A stretch of DNA of 64,000 nt, taken from the NCBI GenBank assembly GCA_022457155.1, contig JAJGOT010000318.1:448001-512000 (forward strand), read 5' to 3'. Each line of letters starts with the position of its first letter. Position 1 is the stretch's first letter. This DNA is from Cladopsammia gracilis. Lineage: Eukaryota > Cnidaria > Anthozoa > Scleractinia > Dendrophylliidae. The notes under the pieces are model-generated. The model was not told where the DNA came from. It searched no databases and worked only from the letters and a program-made list of their open reading frames with translations. Position numbers and translations under genes: made by a program. This document shows, one piece after another, positions 10,443-18,728 of this stretch.

Positions 10443-10951
10443 TTCTCGGAAAAACAGGGGAAGCCCCCTATGAAATGAGTCATCACTATAGCTATTGTTT
10501 CAGATCACGAGAGAAAATATTTTCAACATATTATGGGGTTTGATTTAACTTTACAAGATCGCTCAACTTTGCCAGGCCTGTTCTAAACTCAATAAAACGC
10601 TGTATCTATCAGTGATATCAAAGGTGTGTGAAATATTATGCCTTCCACTCTTGGTTGTATTGGTTCAGTTTCCCACGCGTGGGAATATTTATTGTCTCAT
10701 CACCTTTTATGACAACCATCAAAGAGTTAGCATTTGGATTAAAAATAACATCTACGCAATGGAACAAAGATAGTTTCCCACGCGTGGGAATCTTTATTGT
10801 TCTCTTTTGTTTCCATTGGGAAGGGAAAAAACCTTTTTCAACTGATAATATTAGACTGTAAACGGGATGGAATTATTCGTGTGTGACATTCTCGAAAAAA
10901 CAGGGAGTTTCCCTATGAAATGAAGTCATCCAATGCTATTGTTTTCTGATC
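10443..10951. promoter_or_regulatory. Left subterminal region: repeats and perfect palindromes
   Basis: No gene is seen in these 509 bp. Two direct repeats of about 70 bp begin at 10433 and 10883 (core TCTCGGAAAAACAGGG, then CCCTATGAAATGA). A related copy lies inverted in the right subterminal region at about 52450-52511. The perfect 16-bp palindrome TTCCCACGCGTGGGAA occurs at 10670-10685 and 10775-10790, with a third copy at 10963-10978 just inside the polymerase 3' end. The symmetry suggests protein-binding sites for replication, packaging or expression; this is inferred from the sequence alone. Confidence 0.6.
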
Positions 10952-12286
10952 TTAAAATTCGTTTCCCACGCGTGGGAAATTGTTAATAGCATAATGTCCA
11001 TATGCGTAACTGTTGATTCCGTCTTCTAGTATATATCGTTTATCATCAAAGCAACTGAGTGATACTTTATTGATTTCATAACTTCCCAATTGATGATTTT
11101 GACTCCTAATTGTTTTCATTTGATGGTGCATCTGTTTATTATTGAAGAGCGTGTCTTTATAGTTTTCATGTTGGATTTCGTTTTTAATGACATTCTTTTT
11201 AATTCCTTTTGCTGTTTTTCCACCTTTTTGATCGTCTTTCATGTAGCTATACATTTTTGATCGTAGACCGACGAATTCATAAATGGGAATTCCTGCGGCT
11301 TCATCTTTGAATTTACCAATTACTTTTTTATTTAACTTATTAAAATACGGTGAGCTTTCAGGGTAGTCGCTGTTATCAAATTTATCTTTATCGTTCCAGA
11401 AATCCCTATAGACGTCTTCGGTTTCGATTTCATAGGTTAGGGAGTCTGTATCGGTAAAGAGCAGCTTAGCCTTATTACCATACTTATCTTTGATATAGTT
11501 ATAATGAAACTCATACATTAATGTCTTACTAAGATCTAGAATACACATACCCACATATGCCGGCCTGTTTAGGGTTAGTGTTTCTTTGATCTTATGAACG
11601 GCTACGAGGTTTTCATTGAAGATCTTACTACTTACATAAGTAGGTTTAGCAGCCATTTGTAATAGTTTATTTTCATCAGTTACTAATCTGACATCAACTC
11701 TCTTTCTTAAGTTTTCCATTGTTTTACCAAAAACACTATTATTCATAAGTTTAAAAAAATCTTTTTCAAAAGCATTTTTAGCATTCTTTCGTTTGTTGGT
11801 GTTGAAGTCAATGTATTGTTTAAGCCAAGGTGACTGATTAAATTCTAATACTCGATGAACTTTAATGACTTTTAATCCAAGATCTGTATATAATTGAAGG
11901 TTTCTATAATGTAGAACGTATTTTTCTTTGTTGCTCAATGTTGGTATCAGTTTTTGTACAAGACCTGTTGATATATTATATTTTTTCGCAATGTTTTTAG
12001 CATAATCTGATAGCATGTCTTTAGTTACTTTGACCTTTTCCGGTCCTAGTGGGTAGTCGTTATGAAGGTCATGCAACTCTTTGGGGTATTTTAAATCAAC
12101 TTCTAATATTAAACCTTTTTCGCTGTTTTCATTGTATTTAGCTAAATCTATGTTGTTAATCTGTTTATCTGTCATCCATCTAAAACCACCAGTTGGTAGG
12201 TATTGTGACATAGCCCAACCATATAAATTATTAGCGTCTAGATACATGATATACTTTGAGGGCGCCTTCTCATCGTATGTTTTCAT
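10952..12286 (-). CDS. polB: Polinton DNA polymerase B, palm/fingers/thumb (3' part after a frameshift)
   Basis: This is the catalytic half of a type B DNA polymerase of the protein-primed class. Motif A is YLDANNLYGWAM near residue 15, motif B is KLMNNSVFGKTMENL near residue 180, and motif C is FTDTDSLTYEI near residue 280, with both catalytic aspartates present. The start given is simply the first methionine after the break; the real protein continues from the frame at 12319-14748. The two frames meet at about 12320, after MRGGISY, where a small indel has shifted the frame. The C-terminus reads through one copy of the TTCCCACGCGTGGGAA palindrome. The enzyme would replicate the element. Confidence 0.93.
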   Translation of the reverse strand: MKTYDEKAPSKYIMYLDANNLYGWAMSQYLPTGGFRWMTDKQINNIDLAKYNENSEKGLILEVDLKYPKELHDLHNDYPLGPEKVKVTKDMLSDYAKNIAKKYNISTGLVQKLIPTLSNKEKYVLHYRNLQLYTDLGLKVIKVHRVLEFNQSPWLKQYIDFNTNKRKNAKNAFEKDFFKLMNNSVFGKTMENLRKRVDVRLVTDENKLLQMAAKPTYVSSKIFNENLVAVHKIKETLTLNRPAYVGMCILDLSKTLMYEFHYNYIKDKYGNKAKLLFTDTDSLTYEIETEDVYRDFWNDKDKFDNSDYPESSPYFNKLNKKVIGKFKDEAAGIPIYEFVGLRSKMYSYMKDDQKGGKTAKGIKKNVIKNEIQHENYKDTLFNNKQMHHQMKTIRSQNHQLGSYEINKVSLSCFDDKRYILEDGINSYAYGHYAINNFPRVGNEF

Positions 12287-12318
12287 GTATTTATTATTTG
12301 ACTTTCCGTATCGATTGG

Positions 12319-14748
12319 CTATAAATTATATGATATACCACCACGCATACCCTTTTCAATAAATTGGAACATATCTATATCAGTCATTAGTTCTAGTTTT
12401 ATATTAGTCATTTTTAGCATAGCATCCCATGACAAACCAGGAGATGTGAAATAATGACATGGATCAAGTTTATAGTATTCTAAGCATGTTTTCCTAAAGG
12501 ATTCAAACACATCAGCTAATAGAAGTATATCAGATTTCAAATACAAGTCATGATACTCACCCATTGTTTTAAGCATGAATGTTTCCCATACAGTCTGAGC
12601 ATGTTGATAATCTTTATTGCTTATATGCTCATTATTCATGATACTAAAAAAGTCTTCTTTTGTTGGTAGTTTTTCATTGAATTTATCAAAACTGTCCATG
12701 TAGTCATAAGGATATATTCCTTTTCGAGCCATCAAATCAAGCTCTTTACCTTTAAATTTTTGAGAGGTATATTTTAATGATTCTCTTGGTAGATTACTCA
12801 CTAGTTTTTCCAAGCTAGAGCTCATAAATTGGAAACTATCAATGAAGGTTAGATGATTGCCCAGCATAAAGGCCATATACTTTTCCATGTTGTTAGGTAT
12901 GGCATTAATATTCATCTGTATCTCCTCTCCTTTCTTATTTTTGTATGTATGTTTCTTAACAATAGCTCCAATCTCTTGCATTATAAAATGGCTGTCATAA
13001 CCTCTCAAATTATGGAATATAACAGGAATTTTTATCTCTGCTGGATTTACTCTGAGTTTCAGATTACATTCTTGATGAGCAGAGCCTCTGTATTTACCAG
13101 TGATGTGACAATGGTCTCGGACTCGAATGTCCTTATCAGTATATTTTTTATTACAAATATGACATTCTTTGGCTTTTTGAAATTCCTCTTCATCATCTTT
13201 TGTCATTTTTAATGGTTTGTTAAATTCCTTTTTCATAATAGTTTTACAATATTTAACTTCTTTTATCATTTTTTCAATGAATTTGTACACAGCCTTTTCA
13301 CCTCTGTAAATTTGTATTGGTTTGGTATGTTTATCAAAACAACAAACGACCTTATATCCATAACCACAGTCTGTATGCTTCTGATAAGCCTCTGTGTATG
13401 ATTTATCATTATTGGGTTGACAACCATGTATTTTTTCAGTAATAGCCTCAAAATCTGCATAAATGACGAATGGTACTGGTAGTTGTTTATGAAAGTTGTT
13501 GAATCTTAGTATATTATTATCCTTCTCAAGCATTTTTATCGCTTGTGTGCCATTCACTTGTATACAGTTTTCTTTATGATCAGTTAATACTCTTTCAGAG
13601 CTGAAGCATTGAAGACAATACATGCAGAAATGTTTTCTTTCTTTGTGTTTTGTCTGATTGTACATTAACTTGTTAAAATCTTTAATCAAGACATAGTGCT
13701 TGTTTTCATTTTCTGTTATAAGAAGCAGATTCATACCGTCTGCATATTTTTCTTTTGAGACATAAATTGGATATGGTTGTTTGTCTTCATAACCGAAAAC
13801 ATTTATGTTGATATTATTTTGTTTTTCAATCTTGTTGTACTGTTTGGTGGTGACTGGGAATTCAATCCCCGAATAATCTAAATTTTCAATGAATTGCTTG
13901 TCAACTTTTTTAATTCTCTGTGGGTATTTGTCTTGAGGATTCAAATGTCTAATGTGACACCATCTAAAGCATTCATTGTCTTTATTTTTCATGTTTATCA
14001 ATCCCTTAGCACTATTTCTTAGTTCTGAAGGTAATTGAATGTAAGATGATCCCTTTAATGGTTCGTATTTAACAATATTAATATAGTGGTTGTCAATAGA
14101 TCTAATTGTCCATCCAGAACCCTCAGAAATCCATTGAGCTACACTATTTAATATCTGTTGTTTAGACAATTGTAACGCTTCAGCGATTTCTATGTGGTTA
14201 ATAATCGTCTGAGCCACACTGTTAAAATATGCAGTCTTAGACACTATTTCATCACCAGCTAGTTTCTCAAATGTGACCTTTAGTGTTTCAACAAATTTAA
14301 TTCCTTTTGTATCACTTAGTAGGGTTTTAAAATGGTTTTCAATACCTTTTCTTGTTTGTTGTAATTGTGTTAAAGGGTCTTTATTATTCTTTAATGTAAT
14401 TTCGAAGGATTTAGTATAACCTTTTAGAGCTTTGTCTGTTTGCTCTATCTTAGTCCTTAGAGCTGGAACAGGTTTAACTGTTTTTTTAGTCCTTGGTGTA
14501 GGAATTGGTGTCTTTTTTAATTGTTCTATTTCTTCTAACCATTCAGAAGGTGGGGGTGGTAATCTTTTCCTCTCAAAATAGTCAACCAATTCTTTTACTG
14601 TTTGTCTTGGTGTAGGCACTGGTCTCCTACGTTGTTTTTCGTCATCCCCTATTATAATTTTAGGAGCTGGTTTAGCATTCTGTTTCATTAACAGTTTAAT
14701 TAGTTCTGACTTCTTAAGTTTCATAAGTTGGGATTTTTCAAAATTCAT
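12319..14748 (-). CDS. polB: Polinton DNA polymerase B, N-terminal and exonuclease part (5' part before a frameshift)
   Basis: The 809-residue frame starts at ATG 14748, with a TATA-like AT-rich stretch just upstream. It begins with a lysine-rich region and proline repeats. A cysteine-rich segment (CMYCLQCFSSERVLTDHKENC-type finger near residue 365) follows, then the proofreading exonuclease motif YADFEAITEK near residue 430. A second zinc-binding cluster (CHICNKKYTDKDIRVRDHCH) lies near residue 525, then FHNLRGYDSHFI near residue 570, the second exonuclease motif. The end, HYFTSPGLSWDAMLK then MRGGIS, is the entry to the polymerase domain. The stop TAG at 12319-12321 results from a frameshift, and the rest continues at 12286-10952. 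This is the last gene of the minus-strand block. Confidence 0.92.
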   Translation of the reverse strand: MNFEKSQLMKLKKSELIKLLMKQNAKPAPKIIIGDDEKQRRRPVPTPRQTVKELVDYFERKRLPPPPSEWLEEIEQLKKTPIPTPRTKKTVKPVPALRTKIEQTDKALKGYTKSFEITLKNNKDPLTQLQQTRKGIENHFKTLLSDTKGIKFVETLKVTFEKLAGDEIVSKTAYFNSVAQTIINHIEIAEALQLSKQQILNSVAQWISEGSGWTIRSIDNHYINIVKYEPLKGSSYIQLPSELRNSAKGLINMKNKDNECFRWCHIRHLNPQDKYPQRIKKVDKQFIENLDYSGIEFPVTTKQYNKIEKQNNININVFGYEDKQPYPIYVSKEKYADGMNLLLITENENKHYVLIKDFNKLMYNQTKHKERKHFCMYCLQCFSSERVLTDHKENCIQVNGTQAIKMLEKDNNILRFNNFHKQLPVPFVIYADFEAITEKIHGCQPNNDKSYTEAYQKHTDCGYGYKVVCCFDKHTKPIQIYRGEKAVYKFIEKMIKEVKYCKTIMKKEFNKPLKMTKDDEEEFQKAKECHICNKKYTDKDIRVRDHCHITGKYRGSAHQECNLKLRVNPAEIKIPVIFHNLRGYDSHFIMQEIGAIVKKHTYKNKKGEEIQMNINAIPNNMEKYMAFMLGNHLTFIDSFQFMSSSLEKLVSNLPRESLKYTSQKFKGKELDLMARKGIYPYDYMDSFDKFNEKLPTKEDFFSIMNNEHISNKDYQHAQTVWETFMLKTMGEYHDLYLKSDILLLADVFESFRKTCLEYYKLDPCHYFTSPGLSWDAMLKMTNIKLELMTDIDMFQFIEKGMRGGISYNL

Positions 14749-14885
14749 TCTATATATATATAACTATATATAATATTTCTTTAAGTCATTTTCATAGTGC
14801 GTTTATTTTTGGAATCATTTTGGAAATAATTTGAGATAATCATATATGATTGGTCATATGATTATCTTTTTATGATATTCTTGTG

Positions 14886-15098
14886 TTATTCGTTGTTGTA
14901 TTTTTGTGAATTCAATTGATGAATCATAGTTTTATTGTGTTTATATTTACTTGCAGGATGAAAATATTTATTACATTCAATACAATGATATTTATTATCT
15001 GGATTGTCATTATACTTCTTACAATAAAGACGTCCCATAATACGTTTTTCTTCATCAGTCATATACTTTTTCGGTCTTCCCCTTGATTGTTCTACCAT
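14886..15098 (-). CDS. Small C2H2-type zinc-finger protein
   Basis: A 70-residue basic protein in the spacer between polymerase and integrase. RGRPKKYMT near the start resembles an AT-hook (RGRPKK). The C-terminal half has YHCIECNKYFHPASKYKHNK followed by MIH, a single C-x2-C...H-x5-H type finger. A DNA-binding role is plausible but not shown. The start ATG at 15098 follows an AT-rich stretch, and a short shared motif (AAGTCATTTT, then GTGCGTTTA) occurs upstream of this gene (about 15124) and of the polymerase (about 14784), suggesting a common promoter element. Confidence 0.65.
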   Translation of the reverse strand: MVEQSRGRPKKYMTDEEKRIMGRLYCKKYNDNPDNKYHCIECNKYFHPASKYKHNKTMIHQLNSQKYNNE

Positions 15099-15268
15099 TA
15101 CTATATAGTATGATTATTTTTTTAAGTCATTTTAGTGCGTTTAAATATGGTTGATAATAGCCAGAAACATTAATATTTTTGGCTACAAAAAGCGAATACA
15201 GAGTAAATCTGAGATATGGGCTACTTGTAAATAGCAACATCTCTTTAACCCTTTAAAACCAACACTCT

Positions 15269-15577
15269 TTAATCAAAATTTTGTCGCTTCAAATATTTTA
15301 TATCATCAACTTTGGTTTGTTTCAATATATTACAATCTTCGTCATAATTATCGTTTTCTATCTCGTCACAGATAATCTTTAATAACTGTTTCAATGTCAT
15401 ATCTGCATCCATTTCATGTATTTTTTTATGATAAAGTTTCAATAGTTTTTCCTTATGTTGTAACATGTCCAACCTCTCTTCATTATCGCGTATTTTGTCA
15501 TGAAGATATACTAATTCTTCTTCACAATCATAGATTCGACTTTCAATTTTTCTGATATGTCTACTAATATCTCTCAT
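15269..15577 (-). CDS. Coiled-coil protein of unknown function
   Basis: From the second methionine at 15577 the product has 102 residues beginning MRDISRHIRKIESR. I prefer it to the methionine at 15604 because the bases between the two are a TATA-like AT run. Residues 1-60 are charged heptad-like sequence (RKIESRIYDCEEELVYLHDK, then MLQHKEKLLKLYHKK), consistent with a coiled coil. The C-terminus is acidic. No family is recognised. It lies between integrase and polymerase in the Polinton minus-strand block. Confidence 0.6.
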   Translation of the reverse strand: MRDISRHIRKIESRIYDCEEELVYLHDKIRDNEERLDMLQHKEKLLKLYHKKIHEMDADMTLKQLLKIICDEIENDNYDEDCNILKQTKVDDIKYLKRQNFD

Positions 15578-15665
15578 TATATAAACATTATATATTTTTA
15601 ACATCTTTTAGCGGTATCCAACTATTAAAATCATCACTATATCCCTTCCATTTTACTAACGCTTG

Positions 15666-16538
15666 TTATTTCTTATAATCTCTTTTGATAACCTTATCAA
15701 TTCTAAATACATCCTGTTTTGCTAATTGTAATTCAGGTTCATAAAATGACCCTTCTATTGGTTCATTATTGAGATCTTTCAATTTGTATATTATTGGATT
15801 GGAATATTGGATTTTATCAACTGTAAATACCTCTTCAGACCAATTTGGAGTATATCCTTTATCAAATACCTTTCTTTTATACTTTGAAATTCTAACCTTA
15901 TCACCAACTTTGAATTTTACTTTTGATGATGATGGTTCCATATCACCATATAGATTGAAATAAACAGTTCCTTCATTCTTTTTCTTAGATGCTTCAAGCG
16001 GTGACATTTTTATTGAACTGTGCTTAGTGTTGTTGTATTTTTTAACCAAATCATCTAAAATATTATGCCAAACAGTATTATTTTGAACTGTGAATTGTTT
16101 ATACATTCTGGTTTTCAAAGTGCGATTAAAACGTTCAATCACAACAGCTTTACCTTCATTAAAAGTGGAATACATCTCAATATTGTTTTGTTTCAACCAC
16201 TCCTTGAAAGTTTTATTATAAAATTCAGATCCTTCATCAACCCAGAGATATTTCGGTTTTCTTTTATACTTTTTTATGATGTCGTTAAATGCATCAGTAA
16301 TTGAAATACCTGTTTTGTTTTTTAGTGGTATAGCCCAAGCAAATTTACTGAATACATCTATTACAGTCAATATGTATTTGAATCCTTTATTCCATTTGAA
16401 GAGTTTATCCATAAAAACGAGATCTGCACTCCAAATATCATCTATTCCATTAACAATAACTCTTCTTGTTTTAAATTTTCGTTTGATTGGCTTATGTAAT
16501 TCATCGGCTAATTGTTGAGCCCAATCATTTTTACTCAA
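15666..16538 (-). CDS. int: Polinton retroviral-type integrase (rve)
   Basis: A 290-residue intact frame. The catalytic triad is readable: D39 in WSADLVFMD, D101 in WVDEGSEFYN and E135 in VIERFNRT, the DDE arrangement with about 33 residues between the last two. Core strand sequence ILTVIDVFSKFAWA is typical of rve domains. The C-terminal 100 residues (KFKVGDKVRISKYK, then YTPNWSEEVFTVDKI) form the chromodomain/SH3-like tail seen in Polinton and Gypsy integrases. It would cut and join the element ends, giving the observed 6-bp duplication. The start codon overlaps the stop of the PLA2-like gene by 4 bp. Confidence 0.96.
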   Translation of the reverse strand: MSKNDWAQQLADELHKPIKRKFKTRRVIVNGIDDIWSADLVFMDKLFKWNKGFKYILTVIDVFSKFAWAIPLKNKTGISITDAFNDIIKKYKRKPKYLWVDEGSEFYNKTFKEWLKQNNIEMYSTFNEGKAVVIERFNRTLKTRMYKQFTVQNNTVWHNILDDLVKKYNNTKHSSIKMSPLEASKKKNEGTVYFNLYGDMEPSSSKVKFKVGDKVRISKYKRKVFDKGYTPNWSEEVFTVDKIQYSNPIIYKLKDLNNEPIEGSFYEPELQLAKQDVFRIDKVIKRDYKK

Positions 16539-17095
16539 CGCCGCTTTCCGTTTTTTTGACTTCCCGTTTTTTGTTTAACACCAAGGCCTACTTTTTGTTT
16601 AGTGTTTATCATATTTCGAGCTAACCAATGACCCCATTGTCGTTTATTATAAGGTACATCATCCAGCGACTTAACCATTTTTCGATCTGCTTTATTTTTA
16701 CATTTGACTTGATCACTTTTTGCTTTATTTCCACAAACACTGTAATCAACATCATGCTGCATACTGACAGGATCTGTTTTACCCGTTGGTTGCTGATAGA
16801 TCTCAAGTATTTGACCAGTGTTTGGGTTATATTTCAATTGCTCATCAAGGGGATTCCCAGGTCCTGTATAATGATGTCCAGGTAGTACAAAGCCCTTCTT
16901 GGGTGCTATCTTTAATATAGCTTTATGAATATCAATCCCACTACCTTTATGCAATGGATCTAGTTTCTTACTAATATCTGAAGTTAAACTATCTAAGGCT
17001 TGATCCAAATATTTATCAGCCATTCCTTTAATCTTTTGTTTTGCAAAACCAGATTTGATTACTTTTGATGCTCCGATTCTGCCTAAATTATACAA
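16535..17095 (-). CDS. Phospholipase A2-like virion protein (3' part of a frameshifted gene)
   Basis: The protein contains LPGHHYTGPGNPL near residue 72, whose GPGN resembles the calcium loop of secreted and parvoviral phospholipases A2. SMQHDVDYSVC near residue 111 follows, with the His-Asp catalytic pair. PLA2-like domains occur in parvovirus capsids and in Polinton/adintovirus relatives, where they are thought to help membrane escape. The first methionine at 17095 is not the true start: coding sense continues upstream in this frame to about 17186, where a one-base deletion separates it from the small cysteine protein at 17182-17340. The final residues are basic (KTGSQKNGKRR). Confidence 0.85.
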   Translation of the reverse strand: MYNLGRIGASKVIKSGFAKQKIKGMADKYLDQALDSLTSDISKKLDPLHKGSGIDIHKAILKIAPKKGFVLPGHHYTGPGNPLDEQLKYNPNTGQILEIYQQPTGKTDPVSMQHDVDYSVCGNKAKSDQVKCKNKADRKMVKSLDDVPYNKRQWGHWLARNMINTKQKVGLGVKQKTGSQKNGKRR

Positions 17096-17181
17096 ACCTT
17101 TTAAAGCACTTTTAGCTGCAATTTCACCAAGACTGTGACTTCCTTCAATATCAAATAAGCCCGCCCCTTCAGACGGGCCTT

Positions 17182-17340
17182 TTAGTTTCCCTTATTTTTA
17201 ACAAATTTGGTCTTTGTTATACCACATTCAGCGCAAGTGCATTTCAACATAGTTCGACCATTTTTAGTTTTCACATATCGTTCGCTTCCTGGAACACATT
17301 CAGTGACTTTCTTCTGTCTAACACAATATGATTTAACCAT
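17182..17340 (-). CDS. DUF5679-like cysteine-motif N-terminus of the PLA2 gene, cut by a frameshift
   Basis: The 52-codon frame starts at ATG 17340 and reads MVKSYCVRQKKVTECVPG, then CTCAECGITKTKF, a small paired-cysteine module resembling DUF5679. It stops at 17182-17184 (TAA). One base over, the downstream frame is open directly into the PLA2-like protein. The simplest reading is one protein of about 265 residues broken by a single-base loss near 17186. It is too short for usual ORF calling. Confidence 0.7.
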   Translation of the reverse strand: MVKSYCVRQKKVTECVPGSERYVKTKNGRTMLKCTCAECGITKTKFVKNKGN

Positions 17341-17353
17341 TTATATATATAAG

Positions 17354-18640
17354 TTAGATATTTCTGAAATAATGTTCGAGGAATCTCTCGTTCTTCATTG
17401 TGTCATATATGTCAAATACTTGCAATAAATTATAATACGAATTCCCCTTATTCATTTCGTTCAGAAAGTATAAACAGAAGTAGCCACATGTAGACGTTTT
17501 TATGTTTTGGATTTGATTATTTTGATGTAACAGAGTTAAATTCTTTCTTTTTGCATGATTTACGATCTCTTGAAATGGAGGCATACCAAAACTGTCAAAA
17601 TAATTTATCACGTTGTCTTTTACATAAGTTGTAACCCAATGAGATCCTGCCATATAACTAGGTTCCAGATTGTAAATAAATAATGCTTGGCTATGATTAT
17701 GTGGAACTCTTTCATCCCTTGACAGAACATCACTGATTGGAATGTTTAAATATCTGCACCATTTTATTAGATCATGATTACTTAAGGGGATGTCTTTGTG
17801 GAATTTCGGTTTTACAGTATTGCCCCTAGTAGTGGGATGCCATTGAATGGGCTGTTTTTCCCTAATAGCAAGCCTTCGCCTCTTTTTGTTGTCTTTTTTT
17901 TTGGTTGTTTTTTTTTTAATCCCCATACCAATCGTATTATCAGGCCAACTCCCATAAAATGGAGGTGGTTGTCTGTATATGCCTAGTCTTGGAGCTCCTC
18001 TACCAGCTTTTTTCTTACTAGTTCCGAGTCTAGGAGCACCACTACCAGTTTTACCAGTTAGAGCATTTAGGAGTAATGGAACACCAATGCTTGCCAACAG
18101 AGTGCCTAAAAATCCTCCTGATTGTGTTTTTGTCGGTGTGATATGAACACCCGAACCTGATTGAAGGGCATTCAATATATCCTGTTTTTGTTTCGTCGAT
18201 AAAAGATGCTTATATTCTATCAGCTTATTGATTTTTTCTTGTGGTATGAGAAAACCACCAGACTGTATGCCTTTTCCAGATATCGCTTTAACAACCTGAC
18301 TAGCACCTTCTGAAGCCAAACCAGCAAGAGCTGAAAGACCAAGGGTTTTACCAATAGTAGGTAAAGCTGCACGTCCAAGGGTAAGAATGGTAGTTAACAA
18401 ACTTCCACCGACTTGTTTTCTTATATTTGTTTTCACAAGCTTAATGTCCATACCCTTATTCAATAGTCGATTATTTTCCAATCTTTTTTTTACCATCGCC
18501 GGGACATGTAGAGTATCATTACCACGAAGAGAGTCCTTTGTAAGTCTTAGAACAATTGTTTCCCTTTTGTGGTAAGCATTGCTAAGATTTTTCTTTTGAT
18601 TGTCAGACAATTTCACATTAATCTCATAAAGTTGAGTCAT
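17354..18640 (-). CDS. Minor capsid-like protein fused to adenain-like cysteine protease
   Basis: The single 428-residue frame has two halves. Residues 1-240 include KLSDNQKKNLSNAYHKRE, glycine/alanine-rich hydrophobic stretches (LTLGRAALPTIGKTLGLSAL; GGFLGTLLASIGVPLLLNAL) and repeated GAPRLG, like the Polinton minor-capsid/pVI-pX-like protein. Residues about 270-428 look like the adenovirus-type C5 protease: GSHWVTTY holds the catalytic histidine, YFDSFG the acidic residue and STCGYFCLYFL the catalytic cysteine. The protease matures capsid proteins. In other Polintons these are normally separate genes, so the fusion may be a readthrough caused by loss of a stop, or a genuine polyprotein. The join is a run of lysine and arginine near residues 238-258. 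Confidence 0.88.
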   Translation of the reverse strand: MTQLYEINVKLSDNQKKNLSNAYHKRETIVLRLTKDSLRGNDTLHVPAMVKKRLENNRLLNKGMDIKLVKTNIRKQVGGSLLTTILTLGRAALPTIGKTLGLSALAGLASEGASQVVKAISGKGIQSGGFLIPQEKINKLIEYKHLLSTKQKQDILNALQSGSGVHITPTKTQSGGFLGTLLASIGVPLLLNALTGKTGSGAPRLGTSKKKAGRGAPRLGIYRQPPPFYGSWPDNTIGMGIKKKTTKKKDNKKRRRLAIREKQPIQWHPTTRGNTVKPKFHKDIPLSNHDLIKWCRYLNIPISDVLSRDERVPHNHSQALFIYNLEPSYMAGSHWVTTYVKDNVINYFDSFGMPPFQEIVNHAKRKNLTLLHQNNQIQNIKTSTCGYFCLYFLNEMNKGNSYYNLLQVFDIYDTMKNERFLEHYFRNI

Positions 18641-18728
18641 TTGTTGTATATAATATATGTTATATAATTTTCTGGTTATAAAACATATATGAAATAATGA
18701 TATTATTTGATTAGTAATTTATTACTTT

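Noticed and set aside
17160..17185. A rho-independent-type hairpin (GCCCGCCCC...GACGGGC, then T-run)
   Set aside because: It lies in what was continuous coding sequence between the cysteine module and the PLA2 part, and the organism is eukaryotic.
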